Assembly (NCBI GenBank): GCA_964573205.1
Contig: CAZNIT010000012.1
Location: forward strand, 10,401 to 74,400
Length of the DNA stretch: 64,000 nt
Direction: 5' to 3'
Source of the DNA: QNZT01 sp964573205
Lineage (GTDB): Bacteria; Campylobacterota; Campylobacteria; Campylobacterales; QNZT01
Below, piece by piece: positions 43,269 through 52,684 of this stretch (the first letter of the stretch is position 1; each line of letters starts with the position of its first letter). The notes beneath the pieces are model-generated. The model was not told the origin of the DNA. It searched no databases and worked only from the letters and a program-made list of their open reading frames with translations. Made by a program: the position numbers and the translations under genes.

Positions 43269-43766
43269 ATGAAACGAGCAGCCGTAGCGATTACCGGTCC
43301 TTCAAACAGCGGAAAAACGACACTGATAGTAAAAATAGCGCAAAAACTGATTTCACAACAAAACGAAGTCGCGATAGTAAAACATGATCCGAAAGATAAG
43401 GCTCTTTTTGATACCGAGGGAAAAGATAGTTACAAATTCACTCAAACGGGTGCGCAAACTGCCGTGGTATCACCCGCCAGAACTACATTTTTTCTAAAAA
43501 ATGGTAAATCAATTGATGAAATAATAGAAATATTTAAAGATTTTGATTATCTAATCGTAGAGGGTCTTAAAAGTCTTCCGCTTCCTAGAATCGCCGTATT
43601 TAGAAATAGTATCGATGAAAGCTATTTTCCACACTCAAACGCAATAGCAATCGACAAAAGTGTCGATATTACTCTATACCGAATACCTGAGGGAATTTCG
43701 GTTTTAAATCTTAACGATACCGATGAGATTATTGCGTGGATTGAAAAAAACGCAAAAATAGTATAA
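43269..43766 (+). CDS. mobB: Molybdopterin-guanine dinucleotide biosynthesis protein MobB
   Basis: A small GTPase-like protein that aids attachment of GMP to the molybdenum cofactor. The 165-residue product has the P-loop GPSNSGKTT (10-18), the DPKDKALFDTEGKDSYKF segment, and LIVEGLKSLPLPRIAVFR. Molybdoenzymes such as nitrate reductase are implied, which would fit the NarX/NIT-like cluster. It lies eight bases before fbp, likely one operon. Confidence 0.92.
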   Translation: MKRAAVAITGPSNSGKTTLIVKIAQKLISQQNEVAIVKHDPKDKALFDTEGKDSYKFTQTGAQTAVVSPARTTFFLKNGKSIDEIIEIFKDFDYLIVEGLKSLPLPRIAVFRNSIDESYFPHSNAIAIDKSVDITLYRIPEGISVLNLNDTDEIIAWIEKNAKIV

Positions 43767-43774
43767 GGAGTCGC

Positions 43775-44620
43775 ATGCTTGAAATTTATGATGCCATACA
43801 GAGATCCGCTATCAGGATACAAGATCTTATAGCTTATGAAGAGAGCGGTTACAGTCAAAATCAAAATGCCACCGGCGATACTCAGCTGGAACTTGATATC
43901 CGAAGCGACAAGATCATCGAAGAGGAGTTTTCACAAATCACATCCATAAAAGAGCTGGCAAGCGAAGAGAAAGAGCTACCTCATTCACTGTATGAAAACG
44001 GTAAATACCTCATCGGTTACGATCCTTTGGACGGATCGAGTCTTGCCGACGTAAATCTTTCCGTAGGCTCGATTTTCGGCATTTACGAAAACGACTACAA
44101 CGGTAAAAATCTCAAAGCGAGCGTCTATGTGGTTTATGGACCTAGAGTCGAAATGGTTACTGCCGACGAGAACGGAGTCAGAATGTATCGCTTGGGAAAA
44201 GACGAGAAGTTCCATTTTATAAAGGAACTGACTCTAAGCGATAAGGGAAAATTGAACTCGCCGGGAGGAACTCAAAAAAACTGGAGTACTCGCCACAAAG
44301 AGCTCATCGAGGGTTTTTTTCAAGATGGATACAGGTTAAGATACAGTGGCGGAATGGTTCCCGATCTGCATCAGATTCTCATAAAAGGAGGAGGTATCTT
44401 TTCATACCCCGCCACTACGGATGTACCGAAAGGAAAACTTAGAAAAGTTTTTGAAGTGTTTCCTTTCGCATTCGTTTACGAGAAGGCCGGCGGCGATGCG
44501 ACCGACGGAACCGATCGCGTACTGGATCTGGAGTGTGAACATATTCATGACACGACGCCATGCTTTTTTGGCTCAAAAGAGGAGATAAAAAAAGTAAGGA
44601 ATAGTTATGCCAACGATTAA
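43775..44620 (+). CDS. fbp: Class 1 fructose-1,6-bisphosphatase
   Basis: Gluconeogenic phosphatase removing the 1-phosphate of fructose 1,6-bisphosphate. The 281-residue protein has the metal-binding GYDPLDGSSLADVNLSVGSI, LRYSGGMVPDLHQIL and VYEKAGGDATDG. Slightly shorter than the E. coli enzyme. It overlaps the next small gene by 14 bases. Confidence 0.96.
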   Translation: MLEIYDAIQRSAIRIQDLIAYEESGYSQNQNATGDTQLELDIRSDKIIEEEFSQITSIKELASEEKELPHSLYENGKYLIGYDPLDGSSLADVNLSVGSIFGIYENDYNGKNLKASVYVVYGPRVEMVTADENGVRMYRLGKDEKFHFIKELTLSDKGKLNSPGGTQKNWSTRHKELIEGFFQDGYRLRYSGGMVPDLHQILIKGGGIFSYPATTDVPKGKLRKVFEVFPFAFVYEKAGGDATDGTDRVLDLECEHIHDTTPCFFGSKEEIKKVRNSYAND

Positions 44621-44816
44621 AGAACAAAAAGAGATAGATTTTTTTGAAGCGAAACTTCGCGAACAAAAAGAGATCATTCAGCGTTGCCAAAAGGATCATA
44701 AAGTCAAAAGTTGCATGATATGCAAAGAGGTCATAGGGTGCGCGACACGAAAATCTTATGTCAATGCCGTTTACCAAAGCATGAACAAAGGTAAAGGCGG
44801 AGGATTTGAGTTTTAG
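44607..44816 (+). CDS. Small conserved protein of unknown function (69 residues)
   Basis: A Lys/Glu-rich helical start (EQKEIDFFEAKLREQKEII) is followed by cysteines at CQKDHKVKSCMICKEVIGC, four in all, a spacing that could bind a metal. It overlaps fbp by 14 bases and the glycosyltransferase by 11, so it is likely translated. I do not recognise the family. Confidence 0.65.
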   Translation: MPTIKEQKEIDFFEAKLREQKEIIQRCQKDHKVKSCMICKEVIGCATRKSYVNAVYQSMNKGKGGGFEF

Positions 44817-45855
44817 CGAAAAAAAAGTCTATATCGTCGTTTTAAATTACAACAATTGGATCGATACGATAGCTTGCGCTAAAAGCGTACTTCTTAACGA
44901 TTACGAGAATTTTCAACTTATCATCGTCGATAACGCCTCAACGGACGGCTCCGCACGCCGGATAAAACGGTGGTTGGATGAGGAGTTGGAACCTTGGAGT
45001 CCAAAAAGCGATTCGCTTCGTGATCTTTTTATCTCTCCTTTAGGGAGAGATATAGAGTATGAGTGTTATGAAGACGATACTTTCTTAAAACAAAACTCCC
45101 TATCCTCAAAAAAAGTGATCTTCATTCGCTCGAACAAAAACGACGGATACGGTGCCGGTAATAATTTGGGAATTAAATTCGCCCTTATGAAAAATGATTT
45201 TGAGTATATCTGGATTCTTAACAACGATACTCTCGTAACGAAAGAGGCTCTAAAAAAACTCATCTTTTTCGCGGAAGAAAAACCCGATGCGGGACTGATC
45301 GGAACAACACTTCTTTTTTACGACGCACCCGATAAAATTCAAGCGTTCGGGGGAAGCTTCAACTACCTAATGGCGGTTCAAAAACATAATCTCGCTCACC
45401 GAGAATTTGCTATGCCTAAACTAAAAGAGTTCAATCAAAAAAGATTAGATTATATCATTGGCGCATCTATGCTTATGTCAAAAAGATATATACAAAAAGC
45501 GGGATTAATGCCCGAAGAGTATTTTATCTATTTCGAAGAGATAGATATAGCGACAAGATGCAAAAGAAATAATCTTGATATTTCCATATGCGAAGAAGCG
45601 ATCGTATATCATAAAGAGTCGGCTTCCATAGAGGCGCAAGATCAAAAACTCGGCTCTTTTTCCGATTTTTACGCTATGAGGAATCGTCTGGTTTTTACAA
45701 AGAAATTTTTTCCATATTTTCTACCGAGCGTCTATTTGGGACTTGTGCTTTCAATGCTTTTGAGAATGAAAAGAGGCGATAAAAAGGGGGTTAAGAATAT
45801 TCTAAGAATCTTAAAAACACCTCTTTCGAAAATTACGGATCTAAAATATCGTTAA
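44806..45855 (+). CDS. Family 2 glycosyltransferase (TTG start)
   Basis: The 349-residue inverting transferase has the GT-A start VYIVVLNYNNWIDTIACAKSV, the nucleotide-sugar metal motif WILNNDT, IGASMLMSKRYI and YFEEIDIATRCKR. It resembles rhamnosyl-type GT2 proteins. The only start in frame after a TGA at 44782 is TTG at 44806, overlapping the small gene, so translational coupling is likely. It leads into the polysaccharide locus. Its stop shares TTAA with the convergent phosphoethanolamine-transferase-like gene. Confidence 0.88.
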   Translation: MSFSEKKVYIVVLNYNNWIDTIACAKSVLLNDYENFQLIIVDNASTDGSARRIKRWLDEELEPWSPKSDSLRDLFISPLGRDIEYECYEDDTFLKQNSLSSKKVIFIRSNKNDGYGAGNNLGIKFALMKNDFEYIWILNNDTLVTKEALKKLIFFAEEKPDAGLIGTTLLFYDAPDKIQAFGGSFNYLMAVQKHNLAHREFAMPKLKEFNQKRLDYIIGASMLMSKRYIQKAGLMPEEYFIYFEEIDIATRCKRNNLDISICEEAIVYHKESASIEAQDQKLGSFSDFYAMRNRLVFTKKFFPYFLPSVYLGLVLSMLLRMKRGDKKGVKNILRILKTPLSKITDLKYR

Positions 45856-47423
45856 CTTCCGGTTCTTATTTTTATATTTTCGACATTTTTTACTTTCATA
45901 TCATGTAAAATTACGGATCTTGGTTTTTGTCGAAATTTATCCGAAGATAGATCCGATTCGGCATCGTAACTTTTGGGATGAATACCCCAAAGCCCTAAAA
46001 CCGTATGGCTTACATTATCCAAAGATATCTTTTTATCTCTATTTTTAACCATATTCGCTATCTCTTTTTTATATCTTTGTTTGAATTTATCGTTATAAAA
46101 GAGTATGAAAGGAATTTCCAATTCAAAATATGTGATCTCCTTAACTCCATGACCGTAAATACCGTCGTTGAACTCATTTAGATACTCTCCATGATCGGAG
46201 AGATAAAGTACGGCGTACGGACTGTCACTTTTTCGTATCATCTTTTTTATTATCGAGAGTACGAAATCGGTATATCTGATCGAATTGTCATAATGATCGA
46301 TTATGGCATCCGATAAAAAAAACCTCCTCTCTTTCGGATATCTGTTTTCATATTTATAATGACTTCCCATAAGATGCATGATTATAAATTTATTTTTAAT
46401 TGCATTTTCCCGCATACTCTTTTTCAATTCTGGTAGTAGCTGTTGATCATACAAGATTTTGTCGAAATAGCCGTTGTTCAATTTTTGTAAGAAAAATTTC
46501 TCGCTAGCCTCTTTAAAAATAGCGGAGATAAAAATATCGCTATCAAGGTTGATAGTCTGATTCGAGAGAACGGTCGTAGGTATCTTTAAAGAGTTGAAAA
46601 TTCTGATAAGAGTAGGATAGTTATATATCCGACTAAATTGTTCTACGGAAGATGTGGATAAAAGAGAGGGAACCGCAACTCTTGTGTATGGAGCCACCGT
46701 ATATACGTCGGTGAATAAGATCATATTCTCTTTATCTTTTTGAAGTCTCGGATTTGTCTCTCTTTTATAGCCGTAAAGAGAATATGAATATCTCCTGGAC
46801 GCTTCACCTATGACCAAGATGAGATTCAGCTCTTTTTTTTCATCTCTATCCCCCTCAAACACATATCTATTCGCGATATATTTCTCAACTCTATCATGAA
46901 TGGTTCCTATATACGTTTGAAACATATTGATCACATTTTCGGGATAATAGTCGAATTTATTGTAAAAATGAAAAGGATATATCATAAATAGCAAGGAAGC
47001 GACAAAAAGCACCTCTTTTCGTTTATGCAGTCGTTCGTCACTATCTCTTTTTTTGAGCAAAAGATAGATCGATACGATAAACAAAAACAGATACGTAAAA
47101 ACGATTTTGAAAAAAAACGAAGAGCTCGCAAATTCGAACGCTTCATTCACATTTGTTTCGAATACGGATGCAAATACTTGATAGCCGACAGGCATACCCG
47201 TTACGATACCGTAGGAAGTAAAAAGAAGCGTTACGGATATCAAGATCGTATTTACGATCAAAAAAGCTTTTTTACTAAGATTTTCAAGCATATCCAAAAT
47301 AAATATATAGAGAAAAATTTCGGCAGGATATAGTAAAAGCACCTGCCTTGAATGAAAAAAGAGTGCCGGACTAAAAACGATAGCGGCAATAAGAAAATAT
47401 CGCACAAAAGAGCTTTGCAACAT
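45852..47423 (-). CDS. Phosphoethanolamine transferase-like membrane protein
   Basis: EptA/CptA-type enzymes move phosphoethanolamine from lipids to LPS or flagellar targets. The 523-residue protein has about five N-terminal membrane helices (1-155) and a periplasmic alkaline-phosphatase-fold domain. It keeps VIGEASRRYSYSLYGYKRETNP-type sequence (given here in part), LSDHGEYL (metal Asp and His) and YGHGVKEI. After GE, where family members have the Thr nucleophile, it has Ala-Ser, so Ser would have to act. Sits at the edge of the polysaccharide locus; the acceptor is unknown. Confidence 0.82.
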   Translation of the reverse strand: MLQSSFVRYFLIAAIVFSPALFFHSRQVLLLYPAEIFLYIFILDMLENLSKKAFLIVNTILISVTLLFTSYGIVTGMPVGYQVFASVFETNVNEAFEFASSSFFFKIVFTYLFLFIVSIYLLLKKRDSDERLHKRKEVLFVASLLFMIYPFHFYNKFDYYPENVINMFQTYIGTIHDRVEKYIANRYVFEGDRDEKKELNLILVIGEASRRYSYSLYGYKRETNPRLQKDKENMILFTDVYTVAPYTRVAVPSLLSTSSVEQFSRIYNYPTLIRIFNSLKIPTTVLSNQTINLDSDIFISAIFKEASEKFFLQKLNNGYFDKILYDQQLLPELKKSMRENAIKNKFIIMHLMGSHYKYENRYPKERRFFLSDAIIDHYDNSIRYTDFVLSIIKKMIRKSDSPYAVLYLSDHGEYLNEFNDGIYGHGVKEITYFELEIPFILFYNDKFKQRYKKEIANMVKNRDKKISLDNVSHTVLGLWGIHPKSYDAESDLSSDKFRQKPRSVILHDMKVKNVENIKIRTGS

Positions 47424-47449
47424 AAAAAACCAACTTTTATCTCTTTTTC

Positions 47450-47480
47450 AAAAGCCGGGGAAAACCTCGTCTCACCCCGG
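47450..47480 (-). terminator. Terminator after the deacetylase gene
   Basis: CCGGGG and CCCCGG (47455-47460 and 47475-47480) pair around a 14-base loop. Leftward this ends in CTTTTG. The stem starts inside the last codons of the deacetylase gene. Confidence 0.55.
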
Positions 47481-48365
47481 TATTTGTCTATTTAGTCTCT
47501 GAATATTTCGACGCTCGGGCAGTGACACCACATTGACTTTATCCCAATTTACTCTTTTTACCGCCTCTTCCAAATCGAGAAACTCGAACTCTTTTATCAA
47601 AAGCTCCATCTTCTCAAGCGCCTGCTTGAGTCCAACGGTCGCTTTGAACTTTCTAATAGGCGATAAATCATCTATTACCGGTCGATGTTCATCGAAATCA
47701 TGAGGATGAAAATAGGTCATAGAGTACGACGATTTATGCATAAAATATCGAATAATTTTATACGGAAAGAATCTAAAATATCCTCCTCCAGAATATACGA
47801 TATTTTTAAGAAGTATCCTATCCATACTCATCGGAAACTCTTTAAGCTTTCCATGATTTGATTCAATAATAACCGGTTCCATATGCGGGAACGTATGAAA
47901 TCCTCCATGAGCTCGTTTTGCGGGAAATATGGAACAATCTATTTCGATACCATACTTTACCAAAATATCGAATACCCAGCGGTTATCCTCTTTGAGTGAA
48001 AAACCCGGAGCTCTATAGGCTCGTACCTTTTTTCCTATTATATCCTCCAACGATTTTATCGATCTCTCAAGATCCAGATCGAACTCCGAAATCTTCTGTT
48101 CATACACCAATTGATGCAGATCGGAATGAGTTGCCACCTCATACCCCAACGAGTCAAGCCTTTTTATGATATGGGAATGATTTTTGGTAAGCCACCCAAG
48201 ACAAAAGAAGGTCGCTTTTTGATTGTTTCTTTGCAACACTTCCAACACTTTGTCAATATTCGAGTCCAATCTGTAATTTAAATTATTCCAACTGTTTTCG
48301 TTTTTTATTGTATCATGATCTAATATATGAAACCATTCTTCAACATCAAATGTTAAAATTTTCAT
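47472..48365 (-). CDS. Polysaccharide deacetylase (DUF3473-like)
   Basis: The 297-residue protein has the NodB fold: D7 in FDVEEWFH, H80 and H84 in ATHSDLHQ, RAPGFS, and a C-terminal YFHPHDFDEHRP. The FDVEEWFH start and the C-terminal region match the deacetylases tied to exosortase/EPS clusters. It should remove acetyl groups from a glycan chain. Its start overlaps the HAD gene by 20 bases. Confidence 0.9.
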   Translation of the reverse strand: MKILTFDVEEWFHILDHDTIKNENSWNNLNYRLDSNIDKVLEVLQRNNQKATFFCLGWLTKNHSHIIKRLDSLGYEVATHSDLHQLVYEQKISEFDLDLERSIKSLEDIIGKKVRAYRAPGFSLKEDNRWVFDILVKYGIEIDCSIFPAKRAHGGFHTFPHMEPVIIESNHGKLKEFPMSMDRILLKNIVYSGGGYFRFFPYKIIRYFMHKSSYSMTYFHPHDFDEHRPVIDDLSPIRKFKATVGLKQALEKMELLIKEFEFLDLEEAVKRVNWDKVNVVSLPERRNIQRLNRQIPG

Positions 48366-48969
48366 CTTTTACAACCCTTTTAAACAGTTCCAGATTATCA
48401 CATTCGATCAAACCGTCACGATTGACGACAACCGTCTTTTCGGATATGGAAGCGAGCGCCACATCACTATAACTGTCCGTAAACAGTACGCAAATCTTCT
48501 CTATGCCTCTTTTTACAAGCGCTTCTTTTTTCACTTCTTTATAACAGTTTAACAACAATCCCTCAACCGCGTTTTCATGATAAACGAGTTTCGAACCTAT
48601 TACGGTAACAAAGTCCGGAAATAAAGGCTTTAGATACTCTTCGAATGAAGCGCTGACGACGAAATATCGAACATCGTCTTTATATTCTAGCCCTTTATAA
48701 AGATCGTTGAAGATTATTTTGTCTTTGTAGCTTTCGGCTTTTTGTTCCAACTCCTCTTTTGACATACCGTACAAGAAGAGTCTCACACCCATCTTTTTAA
48801 GCGTAGTATTGTCGATAACTCTCAATTTAGCTAATACCATACATATGACATAAATCGGTAATTTGAAAAAATACGATAGCTCTTTATTCGCCGCATGCCT
48901 GAAAAAACCGAACAACGTATCATGCTTCGTCAATGTCTTATCGAAATCGTAAACTATCACTTTTTTCAT
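48346..48969 (-). CDS. HAD-superfamily phosphatase (subclass IB)
   Basis: The 207-residue protein has DFDKT (8-12) with the two catalytic aspartates, VSASFEEYL (motif II serine) and LFTDSYSD (motif IV). It resembles SerB-like small-molecule phosphatases. Overlaps on both sides (four and 20 bases) tie it to the ATP-grasp and deacetylase genes. Substrate unknown. Confidence 0.88.
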   Translation of the reverse strand: MKKVIVYDFDKTLTKHDTLFGFFRHAANKELSYFFKLPIYVICMVLAKLRVIDNTTLKKMGVRLFLYGMSKEELEQKAESYKDKIIFNDLYKGLEYKDDVRYFVVSASFEEYLKPLFPDFVTVIGSKLVYHENAVEGLLLNCYKEVKKEALVKRGIEKICVLFTDSYSDVALASISEKTVVVNRDGLIECDNLELFKRVVKDENFNI

Positions 48970-50114
48970 TTACTCAAAACCTTTTTTAAAAAAGTTTTAA
49001 TCTTATCGGGATTGATCAAATTGTAAAACGTAAACAGTAGCGCCCCGCTCCATGGTGAGTAAGTAAAATTTATATAGCAACAATCTCGCTTTTGGAATTT
49101 CCAAAAATCCTTTATTTTTCCACGCTTTTGAATATACAAAACGATATCCCATGGGAAAAACCATCTTATATATTTTCGGGTATCCGCCTCCGCTCTCGAA
49201 CTTTCATATCCGAGTGCGCTTTTGCAATAGTTTTCTATCATACGACTACCGCAAAACTCACTAAGCATGATCGAACCCCATACCCTGGGATTTACCTCTA
49301 TGATCTTGTGTTCACCGCTTTTTTCATCATACAAAAACTCAACCATTGCCAGTCCGGACCATTTCAGTTTTCTAAGCAGTCCGCAACCCGATCTTTTAAG
49401 TTCTTCATCCATATGACATTTCGAATAGACGCTCACACCCCCTCTGGAAGGATAAGTACGAAGCCGTTTATGTCCGTAATATGCGATCAATTCTCCCTTA
49501 TCAAAGAGAAAAAACGCCCCTTTTATATCTTTTTCGCCGTCTAACCTTTGCTGGATGATATAATTATCGAAATTCAAATTTAAAGAGAGCAGATCCTCTT
49601 TCGAGTCTATATATTTTATACCCATAGCTCCCGAACCGTTTTTCGGTTTTACGATTAACTTCGAGGGAAGCGTTCTCTCTTCGACCAAGGCGCGATAGTC
49701 GTACTCTTTTGGTATATTTTGCTCATTTTGCATACAGAAGCGACTAAAAGATTTTTTGTCCCTAACGATCTCGAACGACTCCTCGGGCGGAAGATTCAGA
49801 TATAGATTCGAAATTTCGGAAGTTTTCAGAAATTTATATACTTTTAGCGTCGTATCCTCTTCTATCGGGAAATAGATAAGTTTTTTATCGCTATATTTTT
49901 TCGCGATAGTCGCAAGATCTTCATCGAATCTCTCTTTTGAAAGGCGCTCCACACTCCTGCCGTACGCTTTTGACAAAATCCAAGCTTTATATCCCCGTAT
50001 ATCGTCACAAAGCAAAATATCCATGCCTTGAGAGAGTAAAATGTTCGCAAGATCAAACGACTTCCTCGTAGAGATGTCCGTGATCAATACCGTACTTTGC
50101 AAATCGGGATACAT
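48966..50114 (-). CDS. ATP-grasp ligase, probable polysaccharide-locus modification enzyme
   Basis: The 382-residue protein has an N-terminal Rossmann-like part (VLITDISTRKSFDLANILL) and an ATP-grasp domain (about 115-300) with LIVKPKNGSGAMGIKYI and MVEFLYDEKSGEHKIIEVNPRVWGS, the latter holding the magnesium-binding Glu and Asn. Such enzymes join a carboxylate to an amine or thiol. The target is not known; with the coupled HAD phosphatase and deacetylase it may add an amino acid to a sugar. Confidence 0.85.
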   Translation of the reverse strand: MYPDLQSTVLITDISTRKSFDLANILLSQGMDILLCDDIRGYKAWILSKAYGRSVERLSKERFDEDLATIAKKYSDKKLIYFPIEEDTTLKVYKFLKTSEISNLYLNLPPEESFEIVRDKKSFSRFCMQNEQNIPKEYDYRALVEERTLPSKLIVKPKNGSGAMGIKYIDSKEDLLSLNLNFDNYIIQQRLDGEKDIKGAFFLFDKGELIAYYGHKRLRTYPSRGGVSVYSKCHMDEELKRSGCGLLRKLKWSGLAMVEFLYDEKSGEHKIIEVNPRVWGSIMLSEFCGSRMIENYCKSALGYESSRAEADTRKYIRWFFPWDIVLYIQKRGKIKDFWKFQKRDCCYINFTYSPWSGALLFTFYNLINPDKIKTFLKKVLSK

Positions 50115-50267
50115 TGTTAAATTTTGCCTTTAATTTATAAGTTATTTTGTTAATATAAATTTATTATAGTAACATTTAAATAAAATTTTATTTAATTTTA
50201 ATATGATTGGTCAATTTTATTATACTTTTTTACAAAAGTGCGGTTATTCGAATTTAAAACTTCGCTT

Positions 50268-51524
50268 TTATCGACCGCGAAGTTCGGGATAGTGTTTGAA
50301 AACCAGAAATAGAGTTATAAAATATAAAACCGCAAAAGAAAATATCGTCGCATATGCCGCTCCGGCGATTGCATACTTCTGAATTAAAACGATATTTAAA
50401 AGTATATTTACGCCGGCGGCGAAAAGACTGATGACTCCAAGCGTTTTTACCATATTTTTATGCATTAAAAAACTTGCCAACGGCTTTCTAAGTCCCTCGA
50501 AGGCGAAGCCTATCACCAAAAGAGGTATATAAAGCAGCGACGAGTTGAATTTCTCATCGATCATTACGGAAAAAATTACGGGAATCAACGATAAATATAC
50601 ATATGCCGTAAGTATAACGAATACCGAATAAATCAGTACGGTTTTAATGATGAATTTTTGATCGCTTTTACTATTTGTTACTATCTTTTCAAAAAAATAG
50701 GGTTCCCATGCTTTTATAGCGGAGTCGTAAACGATATTTACTATTATGGACATTGTCATCGCTATCGTATAGATTCCAACCGATTCAAGATCAAGATATT
50801 TCGCCAAAAAGACCTTATCTATCGTTCCCATCAAAAAAAGACCTATCACATGAAAAGTCATAGGAAAGAGATAAAATACGAGAGTCTTTATCTTTTTCAA
50901 ATCGAAATCGAAGCGAAGATATCCCTCTTTTACGAAATAGTAAATAGCATATGTCGATATAAGAGACAGAATGAAAAGTTCCGCATAAAACTTTCCTCGC
51001 CAATCAAAATGAAACAAAATAATGAGAACAAGCGCGATACCTAAACTGCAAAAGAGATAAAAGGTTTGAAACAACGCGTATTTTACGGCATTTTTTTCAA
51101 GCTGTATTATCGTATTGAATATATTGAAAACAACCATAAAAAGCGTATAAAACGAGATAAGTACGATCAGTTCGAAAGTATCGTTAAAATTTACGAAAAA
51201 AATATCCTTTGTTGCAAGAAAAAAGAGAAAAACTCCAAAAAACGTTACCGCCAGTATGACGAAGATATTACTAAAATATAACGACATCTTTTTCTTGCCG
51301 AAGGTCGAAAATTTCGCCATGATGAAATTCGGAGGCCAAAACCCCATATATATGCTGGCGATAGCCACTACCGAAACGATAAAACCCAAGTGACCGTAAT
51401 CGTCTTTTGTAAGATAAAAAGTCAAAATCGGTAAGATAAAAAAATTCATCCCTTTATTTAAAACGGTACTGAGGGTGAAAATAAGCGCGTTATTAAGCAA
51501 TCTGTTTTTAAAAACTCTTTTCAA
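50268..51524 (-). CDS. Oligosaccharide flippase, Wzx-like
   Basis: The 418-residue protein has about 12 membrane helices over its whole length, starting LLNNALIFTLSTVLNKGMNF, with the MATE-like GAAYATIFSFAV near the end. It should flip lipid-linked repeat units across the inner membrane. Neighbours fit a Wzx/Wzy system. A 150-base AT-rich gap separates it from the ATP-grasp gene. Confidence 0.88.
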   Translation of the reverse strand: MKRVFKNRLLNNALIFTLSTVLNKGMNFFILPILTFYLTKDDYGHLGFIVSVVAIASIYMGFWPPNFIMAKFSTFGKKKMSLYFSNIFVILAVTFFGVFLFFLATKDIFFVNFNDTFELIVLISFYTLFMVVFNIFNTIIQLEKNAVKYALFQTFYLFCSLGIALVLIILFHFDWRGKFYAELFILSLISTYAIYYFVKEGYLRFDFDLKKIKTLVFYLFPMTFHVIGLFLMGTIDKVFLAKYLDLESVGIYTIAMTMSIIVNIVYDSAIKAWEPYFFEKIVTNSKSDQKFIIKTVLIYSVFVILTAYVYLSLIPVIFSVMIDEKFNSSLLYIPLLVIGFAFEGLRKPLASFLMHKNMVKTLGVISLFAAGVNILLNIVLIQKYAIAGAAYATIFSFAVLYFITLFLVFKHYPELRGR

Positions 51525-51532
51525 CTATAACC

Positions 51533-52684
51533 TTAATTCTCATATAGATAATTCAACAGATTTTGCGCGGCTTTTTTATAACCGCTCTTTTCTCTCTCCA
51601 CAGCTTCGTTTATCAAGCCGAATATAAAGCTCAGATAGTTTCGATCGTTATAGATCTTTTCGATAAACTCTTTTATCGCCTCTTCGTAACCGCTTTGATC
51701 GTCGAACTTGGGATATCGTGACGTCAATATTTCGTTAAACACCTCTATATCGGAGACTATCGCGATAGCTCCAAACCACATCGACTCAACCAAAGGAAGA
51801 CCGTAACCTTCGTTTCTCGAAAGAAAAAAGCAAAAGTGGCTCTTTTTATATAGATCGTTTAAAGTTTCGTCGTCGGTATAGCCTAAAAAATCCAAAACGA
51901 TATTTTTAAATGAACAACCCTCTAAAATACTCTTCGTCTCATGCGTCTGTTTACCGACCACATGAACGACGACCGACTCGAAATCACTCTTTTGAAGATA
52001 TAGATCGAAATATTTCAAAAATTTCAAAAGACGATCAAAACCTTTTGATCTGTTGATTCTTCCGACCACTATGAATTTTATTCTCTTTTGCTCATATTTC
52101 TTATATATCTCCTTCATATCGACTCTTGCGTTTTGCATAACTTTAAAGGGAATGCCGTTTGGTAGATACAGCATCTCTTTTTGTTGCGGCTTGACATTGT
52201 AAAAACGGCATATATCGCCTTTTGTCTGATCGGAAATGTAGCCTAGGGCATCATCGAAATATTTCATACAAAAGACAAGAAAATCGATATAGATATGCAT
52301 CTTTTTGGAAAATAGTTTTGGAGTTCTTTTTATAGTGAGATCATGAATGACTTTCACTCTCTTGCCGGATGTAAAAAAAAGAGGCATAGGATTAGGGATG
52401 AAAACAAGATCATAATCTCTTTTAAAAAGAACTCTTTTTTGCAGATCGATTATCTTTGCCAGCGCACCTGAATCTTTTATGCTTATCATCTCGGCACTCT
52501 TTGGCACACCTCCATCAAAGACTCTCTTTACGAAAAGATCTTTAGCGCTTTTTGAAACGTAAACGTCAAGTAAAAGATCATCTCTTTTCAAAGAGAGAAA
52601 CTCTCGTAAAAGATTCTCCGTATAGACGCTCACACCGTCATATTTGACGATATAGCCTGTCGCGATAAAAGCTACTTTTTTCAT
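51533..52684 (-). CDS. Family 4 glycosyltransferase
   Basis: The 383-residue GT-B protein has VVGRINRSKGFDRL (donor site region) and NEGYGLPLVESMWFGAIAIVS (the E-x7-E motif; partial here). The N-terminal domain starts KKVAFIATGYIVKYDGVSVY. It is a retaining transferase of unknown sugar. It overlaps the next GT by four bases. Confidence 0.9.
   Translation of the reverse strand: MKKVAFIATGYIVKYDGVSVYTENLLREFLSLKRDDLLLDVYVSKSAKDLFVKRVFDGGVPKSAEMISIKDSGALAKIIDLQKRVLFKRDYDLVFIPNPMPLFFTSGKRVKVIHDLTIKRTPKLFSKKMHIYIDFLVFCMKYFDDALGYISDQTKGDICRFYNVKPQQKEMLYLPNGIPFKVMQNARVDMKEIYKKYEQKRIKFIVVGRINRSKGFDRLLKFLKYFDLYLQKSDFESVVVHVVGKQTHETKSILEGCSFKNIVLDFLGYTDDETLNDLYKKSHFCFFLSRNEGYGLPLVESMWFGAIAIVSDIEVFNEILTSRYPKFDDQSGYEEAIKEFIEKIYNDRNYLSFIFGLINEAVEREKSGYKKAAQNLLNYLYEN

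Noticed and set aside
44439..44777. 112-codon minus-strand frame over fbp
   Set aside because: It is antisense to two overlapping plus-strand genes and has an arginine-rich, non-protein-like composition.
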